A stretch of 64,000 nt of DNA from Gordoniibacillus chartarius. GTDB lineage: Bacteria; Bacillota; Bacilli; Paenibacillales; NBRC-103111. The stretch spans positions 3,555 through 67,554 of the forward strand of contig NZ_JBHLWN010000045.1 of the NCBI RefSeq assembly GCF_042432825.1, in the 5' to 3' direction. The notes under the pieces were generated by a model. That model was not told the origin of the DNA. It did not search any database and saw only the letters and a program-made list of their open reading frames with translations. Every line of letters starts with the position of its first letter. The first letter of the stretch is position 1. Shown in pieces: positions 40,616 to 49,141 of this stretch. The translations under genes were made by a program, and so were the position numbers.

Positions 40616-42511
40616 ATGGACATTTTTAAACGAATTGCGGAGCATCGGACGGAAAAGGAGCAACTCGCGTGGACAGGGACGTTCGTGGAGTATATCGATC
40701 TGATTCGCAAGCAGCCGAGCCTGGCAATGACCGCGCACTCCCGAGTGTACGAGATGATTGCTTCGCACGGCATCACCGAGCAGGGCGGACAGCGTAGGTA
40801 CAAATTTTTCGAGAACGATATCTTCGGATTGGACCGAACGCTGGAGAAGCTGGTGGAAGAATATTTCCACTCGGCGGCGCGCCGCCTCGACGTACGCAAG
40901 CGGATCCTGCTGCTGATGGGACCGGTAAGCGGCGGCAAGTCGACGCTTGTCACGCTGCTGAAACGCGGTCTGGAGCAGTTCTCCAGGACGGACCTTGGCG
41001 CGGTGTATGCCATTAAAGGCTGCCCTATGCATGAGGAGCCGCTGCACCTGATCCCGAACGAGCTGCGTCCCGACATCGAGAAGGAGCTCGGCGTGAGGAT
41101 CGAAGGGACGCTGTGCCCGTCGTGCCAAATGCGGCTGCAGACCGAATACGACGGCAAAATTGAAGACGTTCAGGTCGAGCGCGTGCTGATCTCCGAGGAG
41201 CAGCGCGTCGGTATCGGCACATTCAGCCCGTCCGATCCGAAATCGCAGGATATTGCCGATTTGACCGGCAGTATCGACTTCTCCACGATTACGGAATTCG
41301 GCTCGGAGTCGGATCCGCGCGCTTACCGCTTCGACGGCGAGCTGAACAAAGCGAACCGCGGTATGATGGAGTTCCAGGAAATGCTCAAGTGCGACGAGAA
41401 GTTCCTGTGGAACCTGCTGTCGCTGACCCAGGAAGGCAACTTCAAGGCCGGCCGCTTCGCGCTGATCAGCGCCGACGAGCTCATTGTCGCCCATACGAAC
41501 GAATCTGAGTACAAAGCGTTCATTGCCAACAAGAAAAACGAAGCGCTGCAGTCCCGCATGATCGTCATGCCTGTTCCTTACAACCTGAGGGTGTCCGACG
41601 AAGAGAAAATTTACAGCAAGCTGATCAAGCAGAGCGACATGTCGCACATTCATATCGCCCCGCATTCGCTGAAGGCAGCGGCGATCTTCTCCATCCTGAC
41701 CCGCCTGAAGGAATCCAAGAAGCAGGGCATGGATCTGCTGAAGAAGATGAAAATGTACGACGGCGAAGCGGTCGAAGGCTACAAGGAAGCCGATCTGAAG
41801 GAGATGCAGAACGAGTACTCCGAGGAAGGCATGACCGGCATCGACCCGCGGTACGTCATCAACCGGATTTCGAGCGCGCTCATCCGCCACGATCTTCAGT
41901 GCATTAACGCGCTGGATGTGCTGCGGGCGCTGAAGGACGGTCTGGATCAGCATCCGTCGATTACGAAGGAGGAGCGGGAGCGGTTCCTGAACTTCATCTC
42001 CGTCGCACGCAAGGAATACGACGAGCTGGCGAAGAAAGAAGTGCAGAAGGCGTTCGTGTATTCGTTCGAAGAGTCGGCCAAGACGCTGTTCAATAACTAT
42101 CTCGACAACATCGAATCGTACTGCAATTGGACGAAAATCAAAGATCCGCTCACCGGCGAAGAGATGGACCCGGACGAACGGCTGATGCGTTCCATCGAAG
42201 AGCAGATCGGCATCTCGGAGAACGCGAAGAAAGCGTTCCGCGAAGAAATTTTGATCCGGATCTCGTCCTACTCCCGCAAGGGCAGAAAGTTCGAGTACAG
42301 CTCGCACGAGCGGCTGCGCGAGGCGATCGAGAAGAAGCTGTTCGCGGATCTGAAGGATATCGTGAAAATTACGACTTCAACCAAAACGCCGGACGAAACG
42401 CAGCTCAAACGCGTCAACGAGGTTACGAAGCAGCTGATCGACGAGCACGGGTACTGCCCGGTCTGCGCCAACGAGCTGCTGCGCTACGTCGGCAGTCTGC
42501 TGAACAGGTAA
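40616..42511 (+). CDS. prkA: PrkA serine protein kinase / AAA+ protein
   Basis: A 631-residue cytoplasmic protein of the PrkA family, involved in sporulation and stationary phase in Bacilli. It has an N-terminal AAA+ ATPase domain with Walker A GPVSGGKSTL (about residues 102-111). A possible zinc pair lies in TLCPSCQMRL, and the C-terminus carries the kinase-like PrkA domain with CPVCANELLRYVG at the end. The ATG follows AGGAGGAC. In other Bacillota prkA is often followed by yhbH and spoVR; neither is present here. The sequence ACTT..CATAGGTAT at about 40520-40550 faintly resembles a sigma-K promoter. A strong bidirectional terminator follows. Confidence 0.95.
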   Translation: MDIFKRIAEHRTEKEQLAWTGTFVEYIDLIRKQPSLAMTAHSRVYEMIASHGITEQGGQRRYKFFENDIFGLDRTLEKLVEEYFHSAARRLDVRKRILLLMGPVSGGKSTLVTLLKRGLEQFSRTDLGAVYAIKGCPMHEEPLHLIPNELRPDIEKELGVRIEGTLCPSCQMRLQTEYDGKIEDVQVERVLISEEQRVGIGTFSPSDPKSQDIADLTGSIDFSTITEFGSESDPRAYRFDGELNKANRGMMEFQEMLKCDEKFLWNLLSLTQEGNFKAGRFALISADELIVAHTNESEYKAFIANKKNEALQSRMIVMPVPYNLRVSDEEKIYSKLIKQSDMSHIHIAPHSLKAAAIFSILTRLKESKKQGMDLLKKMKMYDGEAVEGYKEADLKEMQNEYSEEGMTGIDPRYVINRISSALIRHDLQCINALDVLRALKDGLDQHPSITKEERERFLNFISVARKEYDELAKKEVQKAFVYSFEESAKTLFNNYLDNIESYCNWTKIKDPLTGEEMDPDERLMRSIEEQIGISENAKKAFREEILIRISSYSRKGRKFEYSSHERLREAIEKKLFADLKDIVKITTSTKTPDETQLKRVNEVTKQLIDEHGYCPVCANELLRYVGSLLNR

Positions 42512-42552
42512 TTGCCGGAGCCCGCCGAACAAAGCCGGTTCCCGAAATGATG

Positions 42553-42596
42553 AGAAACCCGCGTATGGTGTCCATACGTCGGGTTTCTTTATTTTT
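42553..42596. terminator. Bidirectional terminator between prkA and the response regulator
   Basis: AGAAACCCG-CGTATGG and CCATACG-TCGGGTTTCT form a stem of about 16 bp with one bulge, followed by TTATTTTT on the plus strand. The minus-strand tail is less T-rich. Confidence 0.85.
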
Positions 42597-42626
42597 GCAC
42601 GTATTTACAGCGGATTGCGGCATCCG

Positions 42627-43334
42627 TCAAAAGCAAGCGTGCCCGTTGAATTTGTAGCCCATGCCCCGAATCGTTACGATATATTTGGGATTCGTTTCCT
42701 GGGTTTCGATCTTCTTGCGCAAGTTGCTCATATGAACCTGCAGCGTGCGAATATCGCCGACCGAGTCGACCCCCCAAATGTGAGTGAACAGCTGCTCGGG
42801 ACGATAAACGCGGTCCGGATGCTTGGCGAGTGTATACAACAGCTCGAATTCGGTGGAAGAAATCTGGACTTCCTTGCCGGACACCGTCACTTTGCGGGTG
42901 ATCACGTCGATCTCCAGACCTTTGAAGGTGAGCGTCGGAACGCTCTTGCCGACGGAAAGCTCCTGCTGCCGGTAACGCCGGAGATGCGCCTTCACCCGGG
43001 CGACCAGCTCGCCGGGCCCGAACGGCTTCGTGATGTAATCGTCTCCGCCGAGACCGAGTCCGATGATCTTATCCGCTTCCTCGTCCTTGCAGGAGACGAA
43101 TATGACCGGCGCGTCCGTAACGCTGCGAATGAGCTGGCACAGCTCGTACCCGTCGGGACCCGGCAGCAGCAGGTCGAGCAATACGAGCTTCGGCTCGTGC
43201 TTCAAGATCAGCTCGCGTATGCCGTTACCGTTCGGCAAGGTTACTACCTGAAGGCCCTCGCGGCTTAAATATATGCGAATGAGATTGCGAATTTCTTCAT
43301 CATCGTCGATGACGAGAACCTTATCTCCCGACAT
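42627..43334 (-). CDS. OmpR/PhoB-family response regulator, divergent to the 7TM kinase
   Basis: A 235-residue regulator. The receiver has VIDDDEEIRNLI and the phospho-acceptor in KLVLLDLLLPGPDGY, then FVSCKDEE and YITKPFGPGEL. The winged helix (about 135-230) contains SSTEFELLYTLAKHPDRVY, HIWGVDSVGDIRTLQVHMSN and IVTIRGMGYKF. It is closely similar in layout to the regulator at 62753-63469, sharing WGVDS and LRKKIE. It is transcribed away from the kinase gene at 43543 and is its likely partner. ATG lies downstream of GGGAGGGGAAACGAAC. Confidence 0.93.
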   Translation of the reverse strand: MSGDKVLVIDDDEEIRNLIRIYLSREGLQVVTLPNGNGIRELILKHEPKLVLLDLLLPGPDGYELCQLIRSVTDAPVIFVSCKDEEADKIIGLGLGGDDYITKPFGPGELVARVKAHLRRYRQQELSVGKSVPTLTFKGLEIDVITRKVTVSGKEVQISSTEFELLYTLAKHPDRVYRPEQLFTHIWGVDSVGDIRTLQVHMSNLRKKIETQETNPKYIVTIRGMGYKFNGHACF

Positions 43335-43457
43335 GTTCGTTTCCCCTCCCGCGCAGTCTTTGATCTATGTCGATTTGAGCTTTCGGACCCATTTACCTTC
43401 TATGTCAAGTATGGCAAATTTTGATTGTCTATGCAAGTGAAATGTGCAAAAATGAAG

Positions 43458-43486
43458 TTGAAAGATGTCGCATGTATAGTTATAAA
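43458..43486 (+). promoter_or_regulatory. Sigma-A promoter of the 7TM histidine kinase gene
   Basis: TTGAAA (43458-43463) and TATAAA (43481-43486) are separated by 17 bases, about 57 bases before the ATG. Confidence 0.65.
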
Positions 43487-43542
43487 GAACCACAAAAAAT
43501 AAATCATCATTACAAAAGACCTAAATATTAAGGGGATCTAAG

Positions 43543-45684
43543 ATGGGGAAAAATCAGCGTGTCTGGTTCAGACTGTTTGCCGTGCTGTTATGCTCCTTTA
43601 CTCTCGTTGGGCTGCTTTCCCAAACAAAGCCCGATCATTCGGATATAACGGCGAAGAAGGGCGAGCTTCATCTAGAGAAGTGGAACTTGGACCAAGACGG
43701 TCCTATCGACTTGAATGGGGAATGGGAAATGTATTGGGGCCGGCTTCTTACTCCGGACAGCTTTACCGGCGGCATCCCGCTCCAGCCGTCCTACATGAGC
43801 CTCCCGGCCTCATGGAACAGCAGCGGCTACCCGGCGGAGGGCTATGCAACGTTTCGGCTGCGTATTCATTGGGATGCCATTCCCCAAGTGATCGCGCTGC
43901 ACTTTGTTTCCGTTGCCAGCTCACACGTGGTCTGGGTCGATGGGGTTCAGGCCGGAAGTATGGGACAGGTCGGCACAAGCGAGGCGGATTCCGTTCCGGA
44001 AAATGCACCGGTATATTACGTCGTTCAGCCGAAGAGCAAGTCGACGGAAATCGTGGTCCAGGTGGCGAACTTCGATCATCGGCGGGGAGGCATCTGGGAA
44101 TCGGTGGAGCTTTCCACGCCTAAGCAAATGCACGATCTATCGCTTCGCCGGCTTGCGATGGACTTGATCCTGTTCGGCAGTCTCTTCATGATGGCGATCT
44201 ACCATCTCATCTTGTACACCATGCGGCGGAGGGACAGGTCGACGCTTTATTTCGGGTTATTTTGCCTGATCGTTTCCGTCCGGACCTTGCTGCTTGGCGA
44301 GTCGTTTCTTTATTCGCTGATCCCCGAGCTGGGCTGGGAGATAAGGTTACGGCTCGAGTATTGGGGAGCGTTTCTCGGCGTGCCGATCTTCGCGATGTTC
44401 ATCCGCGAGCTGTATCCGGACGAAACGTCCAAGCTTGTTACAAGAACGTTGGCCTTCGCTGGCGTCGCTCTCTCGGTGATTACGGCATTCACGGCGCCGA
44501 TCTTTTTTACGAAGTTGATCTACGTCTATCAGCCGATCCTTATTTTATCGGGTTTGTATTCATTCGCAGCGATCCTCCGGGCGACGGTACGCCTTCGCTA
44601 CGGGGCCGGGCTCGCCGCAACCGGCGTAGCCATCTATGTATTCTCACTCGTCAACGACATTCTGTACTTCAATGAAGTGATCAAGACGGGATCGTATTCG
44701 CCGTTCGGATTGTTCGCCTTTATTGCTCTGCATTCCGCCGTACTGTCCATGAAATTTTCCCGGGCGCTCACCTCGGAGGAGCATTTCAGCCAGCAGCTGG
44801 CCCAGCAGGCGCAAGAGGTGCAGCAGTTGAACGAGCGGCTCCAGGAGATGAATCGCGGCTTGGAGGCCACGATCGCCGAACGTACGCACGAGCTGCGCCG
44901 CTCGAACCGGCATCTTGCCCAGAAGGCGGCGGAGCTCGGGCAGATGGATGATGCGAGGCGCCAGCTGCTGAGCAACATTTCGCATGAGCTGCGCACTCCG
45001 ATGACGTCAATCCGCGGATACGTCGAAGCGCTGCTCGACGACGTCATCGTCAAGCCGGATGAGAGGCGGCATTATTTGCAGCTGATTTTGAACAAAATGA
45101 TCGGACTTAACCGGCTTATTGCCGACCTGTTTGAGCTGTCGAAGCTGGAGTCGGGCCAGCCGGACCTGCTGTTCCACTCCGTTCCGCTTACCGCTTTCCT
45201 TGCCCGTACGAGACAAAAATATGAAATGGATATCGTGAGCAGCGGCATGGTGTTCGTTTGGAACGATTCGGCACTTGCCGAGGTGCCGCCACATGCCTGC
45301 GTCGTGCTCGATCCCGAACGGATCGACCAAGTGCTGACGAATTTTGTATCGAACGCGATTCGCTGTACGCCGGCGGGCGGTTCGGTCGGATTTTCATTCG
45401 CCACGAGAGCCGGTACCCGGGGCGAAGAGCAGGTGCAGGAACTCCTTGTGCAAGTGGAGGATACCGGCAAAGGCATCGACGAGGATGAGCTTCCGCTGCT
45501 GTTCGACCGGTTTTACCAGGGGCATAAGGAAGCGGCCGGTGGAAGCGGCCTCGGTCTCGCCATTGCGAAGGAGATCGTCACGCATCACGGAGGCAGCATT
45601 TGGGCGATGCCCCGCGAGGAGGGCGGCAGCACATTCGGCTTTTCGCTGCTCCTGTACGTGGATGAAGAGGAAGAGCTGATGTGA
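43543..45684 (+). CDS. 7TMR-DISM-type sensor histidine kinase
   Basis: A 713-residue kinase. Residues about 8-25 form a signal anchor (FRLFAVLLCSFTLVGLL). An extracellular beta-sandwich domain of the 7TMR-DISM type follows (about 40-190, DLNGEWEMYWGRLL, LPASWNSSGYPAEGYATFRL). The core is a seven-helix membrane part (about 200-400), then a coiled coil (about 405-465). HisKA has His481 in SNISHELRTPMTSIRGYVEA. HATPase shows NFVSNAIRCTPAGG, VEDTGKGID and GGSGLGLAIAKEIVTHHGG. The extracellular domain resembles carbohydrate-binding folds, so a sugar or wall ligand is possible. Its likely regulator is the divergent gene at 42627. Confidence 0.93.
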   Translation: MGKNQRVWFRLFAVLLCSFTLVGLLSQTKPDHSDITAKKGELHLEKWNLDQDGPIDLNGEWEMYWGRLLTPDSFTGGIPLQPSYMSLPASWNSSGYPAEGYATFRLRIHWDAIPQVIALHFVSVASSHVVWVDGVQAGSMGQVGTSEADSVPENAPVYYVVQPKSKSTEIVVQVANFDHRRGGIWESVELSTPKQMHDLSLRRLAMDLILFGSLFMMAIYHLILYTMRRRDRSTLYFGLFCLIVSVRTLLLGESFLYSLIPELGWEIRLRLEYWGAFLGVPIFAMFIRELYPDETSKLVTRTLAFAGVALSVITAFTAPIFFTKLIYVYQPILILSGLYSFAAILRATVRLRYGAGLAATGVAIYVFSLVNDILYFNEVIKTGSYSPFGLFAFIALHSAVLSMKFSRALTSEEHFSQQLAQQAQEVQQLNERLQEMNRGLEATIAERTHELRRSNRHLAQKAAELGQMDDARRQLLSNISHELRTPMTSIRGYVEALLDDVIVKPDERRHYLQLILNKMIGLNRLIADLFELSKLESGQPDLLFHSVPLTAFLARTRQKYEMDIVSSGMVFVWNDSALAEVPPHACVVLDPERIDQVLTNFVSNAIRCTPAGGSVGFSFATRAGTRGEEQVQELLVQVEDTGKGIDEDELPLLFDRFYQGHKEAAGGSGLGLAIAKEIVTHHGGSIWAMPREEGGSTFGFSLLLYVDEEEELM

Positions 45685-45696
45685 CGGAAATATGGG

Positions 45697-45743
45697 GGAA
45701 GCTTAAGAAAAATTAAGCTTCCTTAATTACTCCTTAGTAATTA
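45697..45743. promoter_or_regulatory. Two consecutive inverted repeats upstream of the CheY-like gene
   Basis: GGAAGCTTAA (45697-45706) and TTAAGCTTCC (45713-45722) are perfect 10-base arms around GAAAAA. Directly after, TAATTACT (45724-45731) and AGTAATTA (45736-45743) are perfect 8-base arms around CCTT. The first could end the kinase transcript. The second covers the -35 position for the TACAAT (45760-45765) of the next gene and looks like an operator. Confidence 0.6.
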
Positions 45744-45798
45744 CTTAATCCGTTTCTGTTACAATAGCAGTATTCACATATATACGACGGAGGGGCTC

Positions 45799-46164
45799 AT
45801 GGCAAAAATTTTAGTAGTAGACGATGCGGCATTCATGCGCATGATGCTGAGCGACATTCTGCGCAAAGCCGGTCATGAGGTGATTGGTGAGGCGGAGAAC
45901 GGAGTCGTTGCCGTCGACAAATATTCGAAGCTGCAGCCCGATCTGGTGACTATGGACATTACGATGCCGGAGATGGAAGGCATAGACGCGTTGAAGCATA
46001 TCCGCAAGGCGGACCCGAAGGCGAAGGTCATTATGTGCTCGGCGATGGGGCAGCAGCTGATGGTCGTCAACGCTATTCAAGCCGGTGCCAAGGATTTCAT
46101 CGTCAAGCCGTTCCAGCCGGATCGGGTCGTCGAATCGGTGAACAAAGTGCTGGCGGGATCTTAA
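45799..46164 (+). CDS. CheY-like stand-alone receiver
   Basis: A 121-residue single receiver domain very like CheY of Bacilli: KILVVDDAAFMRMML at the start, phospho-acceptor Asp in PDLVTMDITMPEMEGI, IMCSAMGQQ with the conserved Ser, and the Lys in DFIVKPFQPDRVVE. ATG follows ACGGAGGGG. There are no other chemotaxis or flagellar genes nearby. It sits between a membrane kinase and, convergently, a LytTR-PAS kinase. It could shuttle phosphate among these kinases, or be a CheY copy working at the motor. A near twin is at 63600-63956. Confidence 0.92.
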   Translation: MAKILVVDDAAFMRMMLSDILRKAGHEVIGEAENGVVAVDKYSKLQPDLVTMDITMPEMEGIDALKHIRKADPKAKVIMCSAMGQQLMVVNAIQAGAKDFIVKPFQPDRVVESVNKVLAGS

Positions 46165-46197
46165 ACGGTCCTTCCGCTGCATAAACTTTATAAAAAT

Positions 46198-46240
46198 GAG
46201 CGAGACGCCATCGTCTAAGGACGGGACGTCTCGCTCTTTG
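46198..46240. terminator. Bidirectional terminator between CheY-like and LytTR-kinase genes
   Basis: GAGCGAGACG (46198-46207) pairs with CGTCTCGCTC (46227-46236), with further inner pairing, then TTTG. Confidence 0.8.
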
Positions 46241-46254
46241 TCATGAGGCCGGCT

Positions 46255-47802
46255 TTACTCTGCGCTTCGCGTGATAGGCAGCATGATGTCAACGGTTGTG
46301 CCATGCCCGAGCTCGGAAGTGATGGACATGCGGCCGCGGTGATTTTCGATGATTTTGTAGCTGACCATGAGGCCGAGTCCGGTTCCCTTTTCTTTCGTCG
46401 TGTAGAACGGCTCTCCGAGTCGCGGGATGCGTTCCTCCGGTATACCTTGTCCTTCATCAATGAAACGGAAGACGATATCGCTTTCGCGAACGAACGCCTC
46501 GATTCGAATCATGCCGCCTTCCGGCATCGCTTCGATCGAGTTGTTCAGGACGTTGATGAATACTTGTTTGATTTGATTCTCGTCGCAGAGAACGGGCGGG
46601 AGCGGCTCGCGGATGCCAACGGTAATTTCGACATCCTGCATAATCGCCTTCGTATTGACGAGCGCGACGGTATTCATAAGGACGTTGGCCATATCGCGGA
46701 TCTGGAACTTGACGACCTGCGGCTTGGAGATGACGAGAAATTCGCTCACAATAAAATTAATACGATCAAGCTCGGACGACATAATGTCAAAATAATGCCC
46801 GTAATTATCCACCTTGGACTTGAGCAGCTGAACGAAGCCGATCAGCGCCGTCAGCGGGTTGCGGATTTCATGGGCGACCCCCGCTGCAAGCTGGCCGACG
46901 ACCGACAGCTTCTCCGATTTGATCAGCAGCTCATCGGAGCGCTTGCGTTCCGTAATATCCTTGGCAATAACATAGACGCCGTTAATCTTCTCGTTAAAAT
47001 AAATCGGCACGTGAATGAAGCTCATAATCGACTGCATTCCGTCCCGTCGAATGAATACTTGTTCGAAATATTGCGTATCCCCTTGCAGCGCAGAGGCGAA
47101 GTGATGGTCCCACTTCCCGGTTTCTTCCGGCAGCAGCAGGGTATGAATCGTGACATTCTTCAGCTCCTCCGAGCTAAAGCCGGTGATGCGCTCCATGGCC
47201 GGGTTAACGGTCACGATCCGTCCGATGCGGTCGAGCGAACAGACGCCGTCCGGATTGTTCTCGAATAGCGATTTGTACCGCTGCTCGCTTTCCTTCAGCA
47301 GCTTCTCGGCGCGGGAGCGCTCATACAGCGCCTGAATCATGGAATAGGAGCGCAAGTACGGATCGTCCTTGCTCTGCTCGACGAGCCGTCGCAGCTGGGC
47401 GTCGGTCGTATCGTCTTCCGGAAACCCTCGTCGCATCGAGGTTTTGGCCAGGCGCAGCATTTCCATTACATTCATGATGTGCTCGCGGTGGATGCGGGCG
47501 GCCGAAGCCCGCTTCTTCGTCTTGCCTCCCTCCGTGCTGAGCGTCACCACACCGTTATTGCTGTCATATTCAGTTACGTAATTCATATTGACGATATTCG
47601 TCCGATCGATAAGGCGGAAGCCGTCTTCATACAGCCACTCTTCGAACAAGTCCAGCGTCGGGCTGTAATGATACACATCGGTAAGCGTATGGATCAGAAA
47701 TTCCTTATCGCGAATGCTTTCGATCTTGACGACGTCATTCGAAGCAATGAGGATAATTTCCGAATCTTTGCGGCCGTCTCGTGTGACCGGAATTTGTCTC
47801 AT
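46255..47802 (-). CDS. Soluble histidine kinase with N-terminal LytTR DNA-binding domain and PAS domain
   Basis: A 515-residue cytoplasmic protein with an unusual order of domains. Residues about 10-100 look like a LytTR DNA-binding domain (IILIASNDVVKIESI, then FLIHTLTDVYHYSPTL and GFRLIDRTNIVNMNYVTEYD). A PAS domain follows at about 170-285 (YKSLFENNPDGVCSLDRIGR to VYVIAKDITERKR). HisKA has His311 in QLAAGVAHEIRNPLTALIGF. HATPase has FINVLNNSIEAMPEGG, DEGQGIPEERI and KGTGLGLMVSYKIIENH. No transmembrane segment is present. The start at 47802 has CAGGAG eight bases upstream. The frame runs to 47892, but the promoter -10 covers that ATG. The convergent CheY-like protein is a possible partner. 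Confidence 0.88.
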   Translation of the reverse strand: MRQIPVTRDGRKDSEIILIASNDVVKIESIRDKEFLIHTLTDVYHYSPTLDLFEEWLYEDGFRLIDRTNIVNMNYVTEYDSNNGVVTLSTEGGKTKKRASAARIHREHIMNVMEMLRLAKTSMRRGFPEDDTTDAQLRRLVEQSKDDPYLRSYSMIQALYERSRAEKLLKESEQRYKSLFENNPDGVCSLDRIGRIVTVNPAMERITGFSSEELKNVTIHTLLLPEETGKWDHHFASALQGDTQYFEQVFIRRDGMQSIMSFIHVPIYFNEKINGVYVIAKDITERKRSDELLIKSEKLSVVGQLAAGVAHEIRNPLTALIGFVQLLKSKVDNYGHYFDIMSSELDRINFIVSEFLVISKPQVVKFQIRDMANVLMNTVALVNTKAIMQDVEITVGIREPLPPVLCDENQIKQVFINVLNNSIEAMPEGGMIRIEAFVRESDIVFRFIDEGQGIPEERIPRLGEPFYTTKEKGTGLGLMVSYKIIENHRGRMSITSELGHGTTVDIMLPITRSAE

Positions 47803-47890
47803 TAGCTCAACTCCTGACATCTGGCTGCATTTGATAGGTTGTGTTGTGTGATTGGAAATATAGTTCTTTCCTCCTACATGAACCAGTTTC

Positions 47891-47920
47891 ATTATACGCT
47901 GTCCATTCTATTCTAGTAAA
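47891..47920 (-). promoter_or_regulatory. Promoter of the LytTR-PAS kinase gene
   Basis: On the minus strand TTTACT (47915-47920) and a perfect TATAAT (47891-47896) are 18 bases apart. This places the transcript start near 47884, within the upstream extension of the frame, and so supports translation from 47802. Confidence 0.65.
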
Positions 47921-48069
47921 TGAGAAAATTAGAGGAGATATGGCAAATATATAGGTAATAACTATAAGTATTAGATCATCCATATATTAGACAAATAAAG
48001 TAGAGGCGTTAAAATGGGAACATACGGAAGCGGAAGCTGTGCTTCACAAAATTACGGAGGCGATTCGAG

Positions 48070-48873
48070 ATGGATAGATCCCAATTGTCACAAGATCAAT
48101 GGAAGCCGAAGCATTACGATGAGAATTTATCGTTCGTTTCCCGGCTCGGCGGGGCGCTGCTGCGACTCTTAAGCCCTCAGCCGGGGGAGCGCATTCTTGA
48201 CGTCGGCTGCGGGACGGGAGACCTGACTGCGGAGCTGGCCCGCTTGGGGGCGGATTGCACGGGCATCGACGCATCGGCCTCCATGATTGAGGAGGCCTGC
48301 GTCAAGCATGCAGGCACCCGCGGCCTGCAGTTCCGCGTGGCGGACGCACGGGAGTACCGCGGCGGCGATTGCACGTTCGACGCGGTATTCTCCAATGCGG
48401 CACTGCACTGGATCCGGCCGCCGGAGCAAGCCGTCGCTACGATGTGGTGCGCCCTTCGGCCCGGAGGCAGGGCGGCGCTGGAGTTTGGCGGCAAGGGCAA
48501 TGTCGGAGCCGTAGTCGGCGCGCTGATCGAATCGCTGCGGGGAAGAGGCTTTGCCGCCGAATCGCCGTGGTATTTTCCAAGTGTGGCGGAATATGCGGCG
48601 CTGCTCGAGGAGTGCGGCTTCGAGGTGCGGTATGCCGAGCTTTTCGATCGGCCGACGCAGCTTATTGGCGGTGACGAAGGACTCTTCCACTGGCTGAATG
48701 CGTTCGCCTTCCCCTTCTTTGCGGACCGGGATTGGCCGCCGGAGGAGAAGCAAGCGGTTTATGAGGAGGTCGCGGAGCGCCTCCGCTCCGATTTGTACCG
48801 CTCGGGCGAATGGTTCGCCGATTACCGGCGGCTGCGGCTGCTGGCGGTAAAACCGCATTCCTCCCAGTCATGA
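48070..48873 (+). CDS. Class I SAM-dependent methyltransferase
   Basis: A 267-residue methyltransferase resembling trans-aconitate methyltransferase (Tam) and UbiE-like enzymes. The SAM-binding motif I is ILDVGCGTGDLTAEL (about residue 42). The acidic residue at the end of strand 2 is in CTGIDASASMIEEA, and motif post-I is FDAVFSNAALHWI. The N-terminus (WKPKHYDENLSFVSRLGG) matches the Tam-like group. ATG follows TACGGAGGCGA. The methyl acceptor is unknown. The gene after it encodes a tiny membrane protein. Confidence 0.9.
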   Translation: MDRSQLSQDQWKPKHYDENLSFVSRLGGALLRLLSPQPGERILDVGCGTGDLTAELARLGADCTGIDASASMIEEACVKHAGTRGLQFRVADAREYRGGDCTFDAVFSNAALHWIRPPEQAVATMWCALRPGGRAALEFGGKGNVGAVVGALIESLRGRGFAAESPWYFPSVAEYAALLEECGFEVRYAELFDRPTQLIGGDEGLFHWLNAFAFPFFADRDWPPEEKQAVYEEVAERLRSDLYRSGEWFADYRRLRLLAVKPHSSQS

Positions 48874-48933
48874 ATTCGCCTAACGGCACATAAGCTGAAA
48901 CCATCACATCGCGCAAGAATGGAGGATGGTCTC

Positions 48934-49086
48934 ATGCCTGCATTGCTCTTTCAGATTGCGTTGATCATCATCATCGTCCGTTCCGTGTTCATGGTATTCC
49001 AGCACGCCCAGAAATCCCGCAAGGAGTGGCTTGAGCTGCTGTATTACATCGCCGTCGCAGTAGCCGCACTGTCCTTCTTGCTTTAA
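48934..49086 (+). CDS. Small membrane protein, 50 residues
   Basis: ATG at 48934 follows ATGGAGGATGG. The peptide has two hydrophobic helices (LLFQIALIIIIVRSVFMVF and LLYYIAVAVAALSFLL) linked by a basic loop QHAQKSRKEWLE. It lies 60 bases after the methyltransferase and ends before a strong terminator, so it may be co-transcribed with it. Function unknown. Confidence 0.7.
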   Translation: MPALLFQIALIIIIVRSVFMVFQHAQKSRKEWLELLYYIAVAVAALSFLL

Positions 49087-49097
49087 CGAACGCAGCT

Positions 49098-49141
49098 AAT
49101 AAGCTCCCGCCGCCGCATGATCACGGCAGCGGGAGCTTATT
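49098..49141. terminator. Bidirectional terminator between the small membrane protein and the VanY-type peptidase
   Basis: AATAAGCTCCCGC (49098-49110) and GCGGGAGCTTATT (49129-49141) are perfect 13-base arms. The stem reaches the stop codon of the minus-strand gene. Confidence 0.85.

Noticed and set aside
40574..42307. 577-codon open frame opposite prkA
   Set aside because: Antisense shadow of PrkA; the peptide has no domain features and the plus-strand gene is certain.
45799..46164. Part of a chemotaxis operon
   Set aside because: No cheA, cheW, cheB or flagellar gene is near either CheY-like copy.
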